A DNA stretch of 64,000 nt, taken from Stropharia rugosoannulata. Lineage: Eukaryota > Basidiomycota > Agaricomycetes > Agaricales > Strophariaceae. The notes beneath the pieces are model-generated. The model was not told the origin of the DNA. It worked only from the letters and a program-made list of their open reading frames with translations, and made no database searches. A program made the position numbers and the translations under genes. How positions within the stretch are numbered: position 1 is the stretch's first letter; the number at the start of each line of letters is the position of its first letter. This document shows, one piece after another, positions 1 to 12,118 of the stretch. Location: the NCBI GenBank assembly GCA_028532985.1, contig JANCIK010000001.1, positions 4,030,001 to 4,094,000 on the forward strand. Reading direction: 5' to 3'.

Positions 1-1079
1 CGCTTACTGTGTAGAAGCTTCTGCTCTAGGAAAAAATATCAGCAGGACGTGCGCCATTGTTATTCCTGGCCGGGAACAGTTGAGCAAGTGCTTCCTTGTT
101 AACCTCGCGTTGTCCAGACACCTACAGTCGAGACTAGGTGTAAGACCAGGATGAGAGACGGTACCGTGACACCCGTGTTCGGATGCTTCTTGAATACAGA
201 TGCTTGTTAAATTCATCCCATCTCTACTTGATTTTGACAGAAAGTTTTGAGAAAGTTTTGAGCGAAGAGCACTGTAGTGATCACGATGGCTTGGCATCAA
301 GTCATCCTACGGTCATGAGGCTTGGAAAGCCTCGAGCCTAGCTTGAGCAGGCCGGGGAAATTGAGGTTCAAAATTTCATGTTGTGTAAAATGCGCACGTA
401 AGGCTAGTAGCGGCCAAAATCGACGTACAGTGCAGGTGGCAATACCCAACACTGCCACTGGCGCCGACCTGTGTTTGGTGACGAAAAAGATGCTTCCATC
501 GGATATGTCATGTTTTTGGTGGCATCGTTTTGCCTTGGTTTTGGCGGGCAAAAAGGCATCGGCCTTGCCATTTGAGGAAACTCCGACGACTTTTGTTACC
601 TTTTTGTGAGCCATACATGTCATTTTGAAAATATGACATATTTGCCGGCACATTTTTGGCCATGAAACATGCAGTGTTGCAAGTACTAGTAGTAGTACTA
701 GTACAACTCTCTTCCTGCGCTATTAAGAACTAATGTGCTTTCAACAACAAGCAATGTTCGTGCTTGCGTTTCTTACATTCTGCACCGTCGCTATCCGTCC
801 TTCAAATACTTGAGTATGTACCGTGACCAGGGTCCAGTAGGAGTTACTACCTACGACAGTCACTGCACGACGATGTCTGAATTCTCAGCTTGATGTTCAC
901 ATTTGGCTTCAAGCTTGATGCAGGTTTGGTCTCGGGCTGTCTCGGGCGACCTGTATCCTACGATGGACTAACTCAAAGACCCCCTGAGTGCTGAGGCTTG
1001 GAAATGAACGCAGTGAGGACATTTACACATCAGGAAAATGACTTTTGTCCCCAGGGGCTTTGTATCTCCCTGGCACTGC

Positions 1080-1215
1080 CTTAGAGATCCTAAGGCAGCC
1101 AGGGCATGCAAAGCAGCCAGGGCCCTTAGGTGCACTCAGGGCAAGGTCCCTCTGCAAACAACCAGGTACAACTTTCCCAAGGCAATCCAGGGCAGCTCAA
1201 GGCATCCTAGGATCC
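1080..1215. repeat. Degenerate CAGGGCA-type short repeats
   Basis: The words CCAGGGCA, AGGGCA and AAGGCA recur every 10-20 bases through this segment (for example CAGCCAGGGCATGC and CAGCCAGGGCCC). A related cluster lies at 3302-3356. It looks like a decayed minisatellite. No coding sense is visible. Confidence 0.45.
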
Positions 1216-1404
1216 ACCAGATGGGCCTTGTATCATTCAAAGATGTTTACATATAATGCCATTTAACAAGTACTATTCAAACTTCTTATAAAAAACAAGT
1301 TATATATTGACTCTAACTACACTAGATAATACAGTATTCATGTAGATACATATAATACAACACAGTGATAGGGCGCTTATGAAGATGATAATTCTGCTTG
1401 GAAT

Positions 1405-2880
1405 AACACGTTCAGGGGCTCGTTAGAAAGCCTGAATTAACGCAAAGAAGCTCAAAAAAACTGCGAGGCAATTGAAGAAGTTGTTCTGGAATTAGAGCAA
1501 AATTAGTCCAAGACAGGGAGATGGAGGAGGACATGGCTACTCACAGGCATCCAGGAATCTCAAAATTTGTGTAAGGAACGCGTTCAAACCCCACATAAAT
1601 GGTGAATAAACATGCCAAGTTGCGAAAGCCTTTGTTGAAAATTGAAGGAAGGAGATGATATTCAACTCTGCAATAGTAGTCATATGGTCAATAGGGACAT
1701 CAGATATTGAGGGCGTATCGGACGCCATAAACTGGTTGATTAGTCGATAAATATCTATAGTAAAAGACTCCAAAAAGAATTAGCCAAAAATACGAACAGG
1801 AACCCAAGATATGAAGTACTTTACCTGGAGGAGGGAGGGGGAGGAGGAGCACATGGCGGATTTTTGGATTCCAAGCGACGATATATAGCGTTTGAGGGCT
1901 TGTTAGAAAGCTACAATCAAGGTGAGTTCATCATAGAAAGAATTAAGGAGATTGGAGACGAACCTATGTCAGAATCAAAGAAATACTTCAAAACTCCGAA
2001 GTTGACTAGCAACTTGAGATGAAGGATGCTTGGTTGCCCCAAAAATTAAGCCGTCGCAGGAGCAGGTACCTTATGTAGTTGAGTAAGTTTCCCAAAGTTT
2101 GAGACACTCAGGATATCCTGAAGCGCACCTATGAATTAAATTGTCCCATCCAGGGGAAGGAGGACACAAAGATTGAGATCGCCCTCAAGCTTGTCAAATC
2201 GCGCAATTAATGGTACTGTTCGATAGGTATTAATGAGACGAACCAGGAAATGCAGAAATCATACTGTTTGGCCGGGTATTGACAGATATATGAGGGAAAA
2301 TGCGTCCTAAGGGCACTTGACACCTATAAGATGGTACTTGGCAAGTACAGGATGGATTAGCATGATCTTGGGGACGGTTTGCAGAGGACTAAGATGGTCT
2401 TGAAGGTGCAAAAAGAATTGAGAGTACAGGTGGACAGGATCAGGAGTTATGGGACTTTCAAGCAGAGGCAGTCCAGGGGCAGGAGGAGCACATCACAGTT
2501 GGACGGCTTCCAGGCGTCGGAATCGAATGTTCAAGTACTCGATAGAATCCCCTAATCTTCAGGAGCTCATATGTGAAAAGAACGATGCAATAAACCCAAT
2601 ACATACCTTTAAAACCGATAAAACATCGGAAAACAGGGGAAGGAGAGAGACTAGCTGGTTCTGGCCTTCCAGACATCCAAAATCTTCGGTCTTGGGTTCG
2701 TTAGAATCGCATAATTTCCCACATTATGAATCCGGGGCGACCGAGGGCTCGGAAGAAACAGAAAAGAAAGAAAATGGTGATATGTTCCAATAGGGGTCCC
2801 AAAATGATCACCAGTTTGCGCATCGAATACTGGTTCGTTTGGAGTGTTCTTGGGTGCGTTAGAAACGTATAAATGAGCTA
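1405..2880. repeat. Interspersed diverged module ending in GTTAGAA
   Basis: A loosely conserved module recurs: a purine-rich GGAGGAGNACAT block (near 1525, 1848 and 2480), a TTCCAG/ATCCAG block, then a G-rich run ending in CGTTAGAA or TGTTAGAA (near 1420, 1895, 2698 and 2860). The copies are too diverged to define unit ends by eye. They could be remnants of one dispersed element. This is a pattern seen in the sequence, not a family assignment. Confidence 0.3.
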
Positions 2881-3301
2881 AAGACGTACCAAAAAACCGT
2901 TTGACAATGCGGTTCACCATTCCGACGATATAAAGCAATCTCTATAGGGATGGGCCTATTCCATCCACATTTGCCCTCCTGACATAAATCCAAGCTCTAG
3001 ACCAGATCTAACAAGGTAGCAGCCACCAAGGACTGCCTGAGTAGAGTAGAGGCTAAGCATACAAGAAAAGTTGAGGAAGGGGAGTGGGGAACATCAGAGT
3101 GAAGTGCAAGTGAACTTAGAGGACTTAGTCGACTTAGTGCGATATTGGATAGGCTTACATAATCAAATTATCGCACTATTTGAAGTACTTAAATGGGCAT
3201 GTCACCCACATAATGTGTATAATTTTAATGTTTGAAAATCAACAATGAAGGTGGGAAAAGTCGTTCAAGCTAGCTTTATTTCCCCATGTTGCATGGAAAT
3301 T

Positions 3302-3356
3302 CAAAGCATGCCAGGGCATGCCAGGACATGCCAAGGCATCTCATGACATCCTAAAG
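3302..3356. repeat. GGCATGCC-type short tandem repeat
   Basis: About five copies of a 10-11 base unit related to CATGCCAGGG run head to tail. The core GGCATGCC is self-complementary. The same wording appears in the cluster at 1080-1215. Confidence 0.5.
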
Positions 3357-4487
3357 TAGTTAAAGGCCCCATCAATTGATGATCTGATCGCACTTTCCTA
3401 AAGTGCCCTCCGATCAAAAGTCTTTTTCGTGATGTAATACGACCACGGACCTAGCATAGGGTATCAACGCAACCATGAACTTCCAGGTCCTGTACGCTGA
3501 CGGACCGATTATTATGTTTAGTGACGGTCATGCAACTGTCCTGAACACAAAGAACGAGATTGTGCGGGGAGGGGAGGAGGGTGTGGTATATCGTGACAGC
3601 AAGACCTACAATTGATAGGAGGAATTATCTGGCACATATCACGAGCTGAGATATTATAGATCTCGTGTAGACCCTTGTGCAATGCATATGGCACAGAAAG
3701 GTAGACGGGCAATATAGTACCCTGAACGTTATATGCACGGACAATATAGTAGAGCCTGTAGAGGGAGCGTCATCAGTATGGACGGAGAAGGAGTAGAGGA
3801 CGGGTTGTGGAACGCGTTTCGGAGGATGACGAAGAAAAGGGGTCAAGAGGAGCGAGGAAATGAGTAGTATCATACAGTACCGTACCCTCAGAACAAATTC
3901 TTGAGAGGCGTACGATGGCCAACAGCAACCCGTTGGCACCGTACCAGTCGAACAGGCCTCAAATACAAAGGAGGGCGACAGGGAAGGCATGGCCGACACA
4001 ATCATACAGGGAGGCGAGTCGGTAGTAGCGTGACACGAATTCTAGACTAACTCTGGTCCTCGCGTTCTTAACTGAGACCGAAACTAAGTATCTTGTAACT
4101 AGCAATGAAGCATGGCCCTCATTGGGAAACAAACCCAGGACTTCTGTTCAACTTCGACAACACCGGAGCAATAGCGCTCTTCAAAAAAAGTTGGAATACG
4201 CCATGAACCATTTTAAATGGTACGTTGATGGTACAGTACTATCTTACTTACTACAAACTTACTTACTAGTATCTACCTATAGTAATATACTTACATGCGC
4301 ATCGCAACTTGAGGTAGTATGATACAGCCCTAAGGTAGTACTACTTTAAAAAATGCCAGTGCTGGCATCATGCCCAATGATCTTGCTATGCATGCCGCGT
4401 GCGCCGAGCTCCGGTAGAAGAGATGTTCAATCTCTGCTTGTTTCATGTACTTGTATACCGGCGGCAAGACCAAACCGCGACGATCGC

Positions 4488-5262
4488 CTCAGGGAGTTGA
4501 CGTTTATTCGTCCTTCCTTTGTTCATACACGGGCCACGTATCTCACATGCTTAGGGAGTCGATATTCATTGTCCTCCCTTCACTTGTGCCAGTATACGAA
4601 ATTGCCGAGCTACGCGAGACTTTCAGTATTCTGTTTCCTCTCCTACATAAACCCTAGCAGACGCGGAGCAGACACAGATAGTGTTCGAAGGGGGTTGAAC
4701 TCTGTTGAACATTCCCTCTGGAGAAACTGTCGATTAGAAGGGCGGCAATCTATCTATGCAACTATTCTATGCGGTCAACGTTTATTGTCCACCCTTTGAA
4801 CTTGCTCGGTCACTGCGAAAGTCCCAAGCTCTAGTATGACTCATACCCTTCAATTTACCACTACCGCTGCTATTCTTGAATATACCTGAAGCATACGCAA
4901 ATAATGTCTGAAGGGGGTTGAATGTTGTGAAACAGTCCCTCCTGAGACACGAACAGCAGTTGTGATAATCTTGTTAATTGTGACCGCGGACCTTTCAACA
5001 AAGTATATCTTACTTTCCTCGAGTACGTCTACCACTTGTTCATATCTTCTCAGTCTATGGGAGTTCAGGGAGTCGATATTCGTTGCCCTCCTTTCACTTG
5101 TGCCAGTATACGAACTTGCCGAGCTGCGCGACACTTTCAGTGTTCCGTTTCTTCTCCTGCTAGCATAGACCCTAGTAGACGCGAAGCATACATAGTCAGC
5201 GTTTGAAAGGGGTTGACTACTGCGAAGCATGCCCTCACATACCGTCGATTGTCGGACGAGCA
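4488..5262. repeat. Diverged tandem repeat block
   Basis: Two segments of about 200 bp, near 4551-4750 and 5068-5262, align along their length. Both carry GGGAGTCGATATTC, then CTTCACTTGTGCCAGTATAC, then a GTAGAC/GCAGACGCG block and a GGGGTTGA block. Extra partial copies lie near 4495, 4771 and 4905. Short open frames cross the block in several phases, which fits duplicated non-coding DNA. No flanking target duplication is evident. Confidence 0.6.
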
Positions 5263-5654
5263 GCAGCAAGAAGTCGAATCTCTCTCCTTACCTCAAGTTG
5301 TTCAAGAACCATACTCGGAGAAGCCAAGGACCATACTACGAGAAGCCGACGTGTACTCTCCCCCTTTATTTACAGTTACAATTCAATGACTAGTATACTG
5401 GTCAAGCGTACTAAAATCGCTGACGGGCCTAATGATATGGTCGATCAGGTACTTATACTACCTTCCATTGGATTTCCAGTACTTGGGGTCGCACATTATT
5501 GTATGCCTTGTGATGGAGTCTGCTTCTAAGTGCCCTTGCACTGTGCTCTCTTCAATTTCAACACTCCCCGGTTCAAGAATAAGTACTCTAGCTACTTCGT
5601 CGACTAAGGGATATGATAGAAACATCTGGTATGACGAAACTTAGTACATTATCT
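5263..5654. other. Gene-free stretch
   Basis: Nothing recognisable is seen between the diverged repeats and the 3' end of the next minus-strand gene. Confidence 0.5.
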
Positions 5655-6249
5655 CTACTTCAATGTTTGCCCGACCTTGCTGCCAATTCTCACGTTGTGA
5701 ATGTCAAAGCCTTTTGGGAACAGCTCCTGTATCAGCGCCTTCACTGCAAATGTCCCGTCGGATAGAACTAGCTCTACCTTGCCGCGAACTCGTGTGGCCT
5801 GCACTTCAAACGTAACCTGCATTAATTGCACAAGCATTTTTCTTGGGGACATGAGGCGACGTAATGTGGGGTTCATTAAACAGTCTTCGCTTTCAAATCT
5901 GGTTTCAGGTTCCGTTGAATCGGCGAGGTCTGAGGCCAAAAACTGGAGGCGCATTGACTGCAGAAGTTTTTGGTGATCGATCATCATTCTATTGCCTTCT
6001 GACTTGATCAACGCGAATGCATCTTCTGAGCTGAAAAAATGAAGGTAGCACTCTTCAAGCCACTCCTGTATGTCAAAATTGTGAGCACCTCATTTAAAGG
6101 CCAAGTATCACTACTTCAGAACTCACTTTATCGATGCATGGATGTGATGTAAAGTATTTTGCCCATTTCATAACTTTGGTGAACGCGAACTTCACATGTC
6201 TGTTTCCGCGGCTTTGTTGCTCTGGGCTCAGGACAGGCATGGCACTCAT
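5655..6249 (-). CDS. Two-exon hypothetical protein, possible OB-fold-like C terminus
   Basis: I join exon 1 (6249-6127, 41 codons) to exon 2 (6065-5655) across a 61-bp intron with GTGAGT donor and ACAG acceptor, phase 0, giving about 177 residues. The protein starts MSAMPVLSPE. The middle contains a WLEECYLHFF segment and an acidic stretch. The last 60 residues (LMQVTFEVQ ... ELVLSDGTFAVKALIQ) read like alternating beta strands with an LSDGTF turn. That resembles the wording of RPA-type OB folds, but the match is from memory and weak. No signal peptide or membrane segment is visible. I do not recognise the family with confidence. The clean splice and frame support it being a real gene. Confidence 0.6.
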
Positions 6250-6791
6250 TCTTCACGCTTGAATGCAAGAGCTGAGTTAAAGATGTGGATCTTCTATTTC
6301 AACTATTTAAATTCGAAATGAACTGCATAGCTTGCAAGACATACTAGCAACATACAAGCACTTGTGACTCATGGCGACGGACTTACTACCGTAGCATCAA
6401 CAGCGGCCTTGTATCGCAGCAGCTGCGGGTCAACTGTGGCGTAGTCCCCAGTGTTTACTACTAGTAGTGGGCGCAGTGCTTGGTGAAAGCAGCTAGTGCA
6501 AAGGCTAGCTCCAATAACACATGTACCAGCCCCGTATCGACCTGACTCGATTGTGTTCACGGGTTGCTATGCGCCCCTTGCAAGCTGCCTGTTGAATAGG
6601 AGCATGCCGCATCCGCTACTGCGGTCATATTAGTACGGTCGTAGAGAAAACTCGCACGACGGCTGCGCCGTGTCATACAGGAATTATAATGTCTGCTCAC
6701 TGCTTCTCGAGGATGTCACATACTGCCCTCGCATTTAGAATCTAGCTCAACATCTGCCCAACGTTTGCTCCTCCTTAAGCACATTTACTCC
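6250..6791. other. Intergenic region between divergent genes
   Basis: This is a shared upstream region of the minus-strand gene starting at 6249 and the plus-strand gene starting at 6792. Short open frames here overlap without support. No TATA box is obvious. Confidence 0.5.
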
Positions 6792-8366
6792 ATGCCTCCA
6801 ATTACCACGGAACAAGACAGCACTTCATCTAATCAACCAAATAGCTCTTCACAATCAACTGATCCCGGCGATTCTATTTCGCTGGATCCTGAGGAAGCAG
6901 CCACGCAAATAAAGTCTCTGAAGCGCCAACTAGTTACCATATCTGAACAGGTCAATGCTAGTAACAAGCGTTCTAAAAGAGTCAGGTCTGCCGCACAGTC
7001 ATGCTAGTACCCTGTCCTACAGTCCTGAAATTTGTTTGATTTTACAACAGAACAACAATGACATTAGGTCGTGGAATACGCCGTGTTGCGGCACTCTATG
7101 ATGGAGTTGTCAGTATACTCGACGAGATTGACAGTCAAAACTCGGAACCTACAGGGACAACTTTTGATCGCAGGTTCAAGTGCAGGTCCTTTACTTTAGT
7201 TCTTCAAGCTGAACCATATGATACAGCAGACAGCGTTTGGCTGCAGCTTGGCCCATTATTCTTGACCTTGTCCCCTCATTGAAACAACTCCTTAAAGAGG
7301 AACAAGATGTCAATGTTATAGTAAATTATCTCAATGAGGTAAGTTTATCTGATATACAATTTGAGCCATATCTTGACTGTAACTTCATTGAACAATCCAG
7401 CTGCAACATGGAGCAAATAGTGCTCGCAGTGATGACGTCAATCGTATCAAATCTGATGTCTGTTCCCGAATCAATAATGAGTACAAGCCAAATGATCTTC
7501 TTCACAAAGGTGATCGTTTAAACCGCGGAATACAGCATGATATATGTGGCCAGCTTCTTTGCCCAGTCACTTATGATTGGGATAATTTGGAGTCTGTTAT
7601 TTCTAACTGCCACTTCCTCATTAATTTTCTAATCATAAGATAGTAGAGTGAGAGCAAATATTCGAGGAGGTAAAGATGGGTTTACCATCAATACAAACTA
7701 CTATATCAGATGCTTGTATTCAACACCACCTGCCAACCCGAGGCGCATTGAAGAAGGGTTTTTGCGCAGCAATCTTTTGATTCAGGTGTGTTTAATGATA
7801 GTATTTGCAAATATATATTATGAACAAACTTCTGTATTGCTATTAAACAGATTTATGCTTCTATTTTCACATCACCATCATCTGCCGACTATGTGGCAGA
7901 TCCTGAATCTCATCCAAGAAAGTCAAACAAGTCCACAAAGTCCTCTGTGTCAATACTTCTAGGGATGAATGGTCAAGTAACTGGTCGCTCCATTGCTTAT
8001 GCAGCTGTCATGGTAAGTATATTTGAGATTGCTTTCTTCTTACTCACTTATGCTCATATTGTATCTATTTTTCCTTCAGCTGGTATTTAATCTCACTGAT
8101 GCCTCACAGTGGACACATACCCACAATAATTTCTGCTTTGTTGATTTCTATAATTTTATAGTAGATTACTTTGAAGAAGAACGCAGTACAGCTTCAACAC
8201 GTCGCGTAAAAGACCTTTTGCAATGGTGGAAAAAGTAAGCTTGATATTTTTTATATAAATTCCTATTTTAAAACAGCCTAGAAAAATCTTTCCACAGTTT
8301 ATTTCTATTTCTCATGATATAAAGGAGTCACATAAAATACTTCTTGAGCAAGATGATGATTATTGA
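6792..8366 (+). CDS. DUF6698-like protein, eight exons
   Basis: Eight exons join in frame: 6792-6985, 7051-7179, 7227-7338, 7401-7591, 7644-7785, 7851-8012, 8080-8234 and 8282-8366, about 389 residues. Landmarks in order are a Ser/Gln-rich N terminus, a short basic coiled coil, TLGRGIRRVAALYDG, a PIILDLVPSLKQLL helix, GQLLCPVTYDWD, a VRANIRGG turn, IFTSPSSAD, QVTGRSIAYAAV, DFYNFIVDYFE and a terminal LLQWWKKKIFPQ. The IFTSPSSA, CPVxYDWD and WWxxxIFP landmarks fit, from memory, the Agaricomycete family catalogued as DUF6698, whose function is unknown. Every junction has usable GT-AG ends and no internal stop is needed, so this copy looks intact. An upstream ATG at 6765 is possible; I chose 6792. 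The first intron is the least certain. Confidence 0.75.
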
Positions 8367-9994
8367 GAGCATAATACAAGTGTTGCTATACTAAGCAGTA
8401 TATAGTAGCTAATGCCAGGTACTGCATAGAGCTACAGTATAACATTCTTTCTAGACTATACTATGTAAATAAAAGCTAGTGCATACTTGGGATTTAAAAT
8501 AATTTCTTGGAAGATCTATAATAGCATACATATATATGAAATTATTCTATCTACTGAAAATAAGCTGTCACATATCTATAGTCTTGTGATTTTTAGGTCT
8601 GTGACAAACCTTTATAGCTATTTACTATGCCCAGGCTAGGCTAAAATATCAAATCCATCATATTATACTTTATTACTTAGTAGAGTTATTTTGTTTGCAT
8701 AGAATAAGGTATCAAAGCTGAATTTATTGTAAGACCAAGGAAATAATAGGCTAATTTTTTAATCTCTGGGAATAATTCAAATAGTATACAAATTGCAAAG
8801 ACATTCTACCTGTTGAAAATGTGCCATAACAAATTAGTATTCCTGCAATTTTTAAACATTCTCACAACTATTTGTAGTTACACATCTAGTCTAGATCAAG
8901 CTATGATACCTGATCATAACTAAAGTTGTGTATCATTTCATATAGATATTTTGTCTTAGAGAAATGAATGGCAAAACTTAGTGCATATAGTGGGTCTAGA
9001 ACATATTGATAACTTCTGATAACCATGTGCATAGAATACACCCAGATAGAATATCTAACAAGTCCAAGGGCTCCATACAATGTGATTTTGCTATTATGTG
9101 AAGATATAATAGTATGTCTAAGTTACTGAAGTAATATTCCAATTGTAAGAGTCACTGGTAGAACTATAATATTATCATAAGAACAGCTATAATATTTTAA
9201 GAAACTGATACCAGTGGCAGCACATTACAGTGATTATACCACTTTGTATAGTCTTATACCATTTTCACGTGTTCTCTGATGTATGATATACGTCGTCTGA
9301 ACTATTGTTACGTAGCATTACGAATCCTGAGTGTCACCCACTCTGGTATCCCAAAGCAGCTGAAGCTACTGGTAGACGATCCATACCTTGCCCTGGTCAA
9401 TATGTACTGGCATACATTAAATCTCCATCCATCTTGCAAGAAACGGCCCCCAATCCTTTATGCATCAGCAGCAGATCTACAGTGTCTGTCAGTATTGGCG
9501 ACATGGAGCAGTGTCACTGATCGTTTCATATGGAGTGAACCCGGAATAAGTTGAAGGAAAGAGTTGAAGTGTCCATTGTATTCCTGCTAGGTAGTACAAT
9601 ACTGATATCGCATTTTGATCGCATTAGACATATTTGAGCCAAGTCAACTCCGGGAAACACCGAAGCCTGACATGTGGTCAACATGTGGTGACCAACCGTG
9701 CCTGGGCCTGCATTCAATTCCAGACATAACTATTAACTACCCAAGCTTGACCCAAGCTTGACCATTAAGCCTGTTAGAAACAGCTCGTCACTGTTGCTGA
9801 GATAGGGGCCTGGAAAGGGGGTGTACGGCACACTGCTGGTGTTGCAGGTGCAAGGGGTCGTCCAAACAGATCGACTAACCGGCCATCCTGGTGTGGGAAT
9901 GGACACAAAGCGCCTGGGCTCGGGCGTGCGAGGGAAGAATGTGTGTATTCTGGTCAAGGTCTAATTTAGGATACATCGTGATGGTAAGCTTTGT
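8367..9994. other. AT-rich gene-free stretch
   Basis: 8370-9270 is AT-rich with dense stops in all frames and no recognisable element. 9279-9720 has two overlapping open frames of 70-90 codons on the plus strand, which I could not tie to a family. 9720-9990 is the upstream region of the F-box gene, with a tandem CCCAAGCTTGA duplication near 9743. Confidence 0.5.
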
Positions 9995-11743
9995 ATGTAC
10001 GTGTTAGCATCGGAAGTCCATGAACACGTGATATTCAACAAAGCCCTCCCTAAGGCGCCAGCGCTTCAGCCTCACTTATTTCACGTTGTAACAACCGGTG
10101 GACCCCTTGCAATGTGGATGGCTTCTGGAACCCTTTGGGATCCCTCGCAAATGGACCCCCAGTACCGCTCACTGCATACTATCAATCAGCCTAACACATT
10201 CATTTGGCAAGACCTAAATCACGACGTCCTTCGAGAGATATACTCCTGGACTATGCCGTATGAAATGTCCAATGGCTTGTTAAAGCGGGGTAGTGGTTCC
10301 TTGTCTACCCTTCGGCATGGAACGCATGTCTGCCAACATTGGCGCAATATCCTCCTCGACTCACCCCTACTTTGGGGACAATGCGTCAGCGTCAAACTCA
10401 ACCCATTTCAGGAAGGATACATTAAATGGCTGGATATTGTGATGTATAGGACCAGAAACTCGCCTTTGACTATCACAGGCCATCTAAAATCAATGCCACC
10501 TTCAGACCTAGCTTGGCACTTCTTGGATATCCTCCATGAGAACTGGCAACGAGTTCAAAACGTGACCGTATCTGTTCAAATGACAGACCACTCCGACAAA
10601 ATCCAATGGGTTAAGAAAATGGTTCAGCTTCTGACCCGTCCCACAGATATCATGCAGCATTTTTCAGTTGATATTCGCCTACAACGTGACTCCATGACGG
10701 AGTTCATGCCAGCTTTTCCGCTTTTCTTCCAGCGCGCACCCGCACTTCGAACTCTCTCTTTGTCTATGCTTGATTCAGTCACGATTACTGCTCCGTTGTA
10801 CAGTCTCCGGGTGTTATACTTGTCGAAAGTCGTACATACGACGGACGTCGAGCTGTTGACCATGTGTATTCAAATGCCCATGCTTGAGAGGCTTACACTG
10901 GTCCTGTCCACAGTGAGCATCAGCGGTACACTTCTGCGCCCCAAGCTTCCTCGACTGAATTTTATCGACATCAAGTCTGACGATCTGTTGGTATACGAGG
11001 CATTCCTTGGGCGTATCAATCCGAACAATGCCTGTGCCATACACCTGCTAACTGATACACGGCCCCCCCGTCAAGCGGCATTTATCTTAGACGGTGCGTT
11101 GCGTGCTGTGCGTCGCCATCTGGACCTGTTATTCTCTTCTCAGGACAAAGTCCTGCCCGAATTACGAATCAGATTGACACCGTACGAAATCCTAGTCACT
11201 TCGTCGGACCCTTACCCATTTGAATTATCCTGGGCGGTTCCAGACTATAGTTTTATTGAAGCTATCTTCACTCACCTTTCGGTAGTCACGTACCCACGTC
11301 AAATTAACCAACTGGACATCTTCCAAAATCCTAATTTACCATTACCAGATCCTTCGTGTCTCCTGGGACTGCTCAACTCCATGAGTACTGTTACTAGTCT
11401 TGCCATCACCGTGGATTATTTACTCTACATTCAAGATATCGTTGCAAATGCAGATTTACTACCATGTCTGGAGATGCTCATAATATACTCGGACATCGGA
11501 AGGATTCAAGATATTATACCGTTCCTGTTGCATAGGCATCGGAGCAACCCTATCAGAAGGCTTGACCTAACCGGGTTCCCTCAATGTCCGATTGAGTATG
11601 CCTGTGGGACGCTGGACATGATCCGTGGACTAGAACTCGTCTGGTTTCCGGACATGTCAGGTAGAAAAGAGACGTACATATGCGGCAGTGGAGGTCTTCA
11701 ATATGCCAAACGTGCTCCATACTATGTGACTCGTACGGAGTAA
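9995..11743 (+). CDS. F-box domain protein
   Basis: This is a single long exon of 582 codons ending TAA. An F-box-like segment lies near residues 70-130: DLNHDVLREIYSWTMP, then VCQHWRNILLDSPLLWGQC, the usual order of helix 1, the CxxW-type middle and the SPxLW end. The rest has spaced leucines (LRTLSLSML, LERLTLVLS, LTGFPQCP), as in the degenerate leucine-rich regions that follow fungal F-boxes. By family knowledge such proteins recruit substrates to SCF ubiquitin ligases through Skp1; the substrate is unknown. The start is uncertain: in-frame ATGs at residues 40, 42 and 53 also precede the F-box and may be more realistic, because the first 40 residues look unlike a domain. Large expansions of such genes are common in Agaricomycetes. 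Confidence 0.75.
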   Translation: MYVLASEVHEHVIFNKALPKAPALQPHLFHVVTTGGPLAMWMASGTLWDPSQMDPQYRSLHTINQPNTFIWQDLNHDVLREIYSWTMPYEMSNGLLKRGSGSLSTLRHGTHVCQHWRNILLDSPLLWGQCVSVKLNPFQEGYIKWLDIVMYRTRNSPLTITGHLKSMPPSDLAWHFLDILHENWQRVQNVTVSVQMTDHSDKIQWVKKMVQLLTRPTDIMQHFSVDIRLQRDSMTEFMPAFPLFFQRAPALRTLSLSMLDSVTITAPLYSLRVLYLSKVVHTTDVELLTMCIQMPMLERLTLVLSTVSISGTLLRPKLPRLNFIDIKSDDLLVYEAFLGRINPNNACAIHLLTDTRPPRQAAFILDGALRAVRRHLDLLFSSQDKVLPELRIRLTPYEILVTSSDPYPFELSWAVPDYSFIEAIFTHLSVVTYPRQINQLDIFQNPNLPLPDPSCLLGLLNSMSTVTSLAITVDYLLYIQDIVANADLLPCLEMLIIYSDIGRIQDIIPFLLHRHRSNPIRRLDLTGFPQCPIEYACGTLDMIRGLELVWFPDMSGRKETYICGSGGLQYAKRAPYYVTRTE

Positions 11744-12118
11744 TTAGTATTTCTGCATAGCAGCGGAGTGAACACTGTATTTATTTAACATATAACACCC
11801 TCCTTGTGGCAGTCCAGAGCTCCTTGATGTGCGCCGCAGACCAACCGCAGACGACCACTGGCAGTACGCGTGCGGGTGGTAGAACGCCGTAGGGTCGATC
11901 CACAAAGCGTATGCGTATGCCGCGCCCTGCTCATCGCGTGCGAAGATAGCGGCGGACAGGAAGTATGACTTCGAGTTGATCACTGCGTAAGACTCGACGG
12001 AGTGTCGCGGTCGCGGACGCGCATCCTGACGGTGTATGCTGGCAGAAGTTCGTCCTTCAGAGGTGGGATGTCGAAGATTGAGGTGAAGTTCGTGTCGAGG
12101 TACAGGGGTGCGTATCAC
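11744..12118 (-). pseudogene. Frameshifted coding remnant
   Basis: Protein-like wording runs down the minus strand but changes frame at least twice. One frame reads TNFTSIFDIPPLKDELLPAY and stops. A second carries SYAVINSKSYFLSAAIFA and WIDPTAFYHPHAYCQW. A third ends AHIKELWTATRRVLY before a stop near 11783. The breaks are too close together for introns, so I read this as a decayed 3' end of a gene. No family is recognised, and no upstream exons are visible above 12118. Confidence 0.35.

Larger units (their letters stand above)
1..4480. other. Gene-poor left flank with diverged repeats
   Basis: I find no gene I can support in this stretch. The open frames are short (mostly under 130 codons), overlap each other on both strands, and do not join across plausible GT-AG introns into a recognisable protein. 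What the sequence does hold is short degenerate repeats, listed separately at 1080-1215, 1405-2880 and 3302-3356. It may be decayed transposon sequence, but no reverse transcriptase, integrase or transposase motif is visible. Confidence 0.5.

Noticed and set aside
9279..9554. Two overlapping plus-strand frames that look partly protein-like
   Set aside because: Neither connects to further exons nor shows a domain; may be a relic but not supportable.
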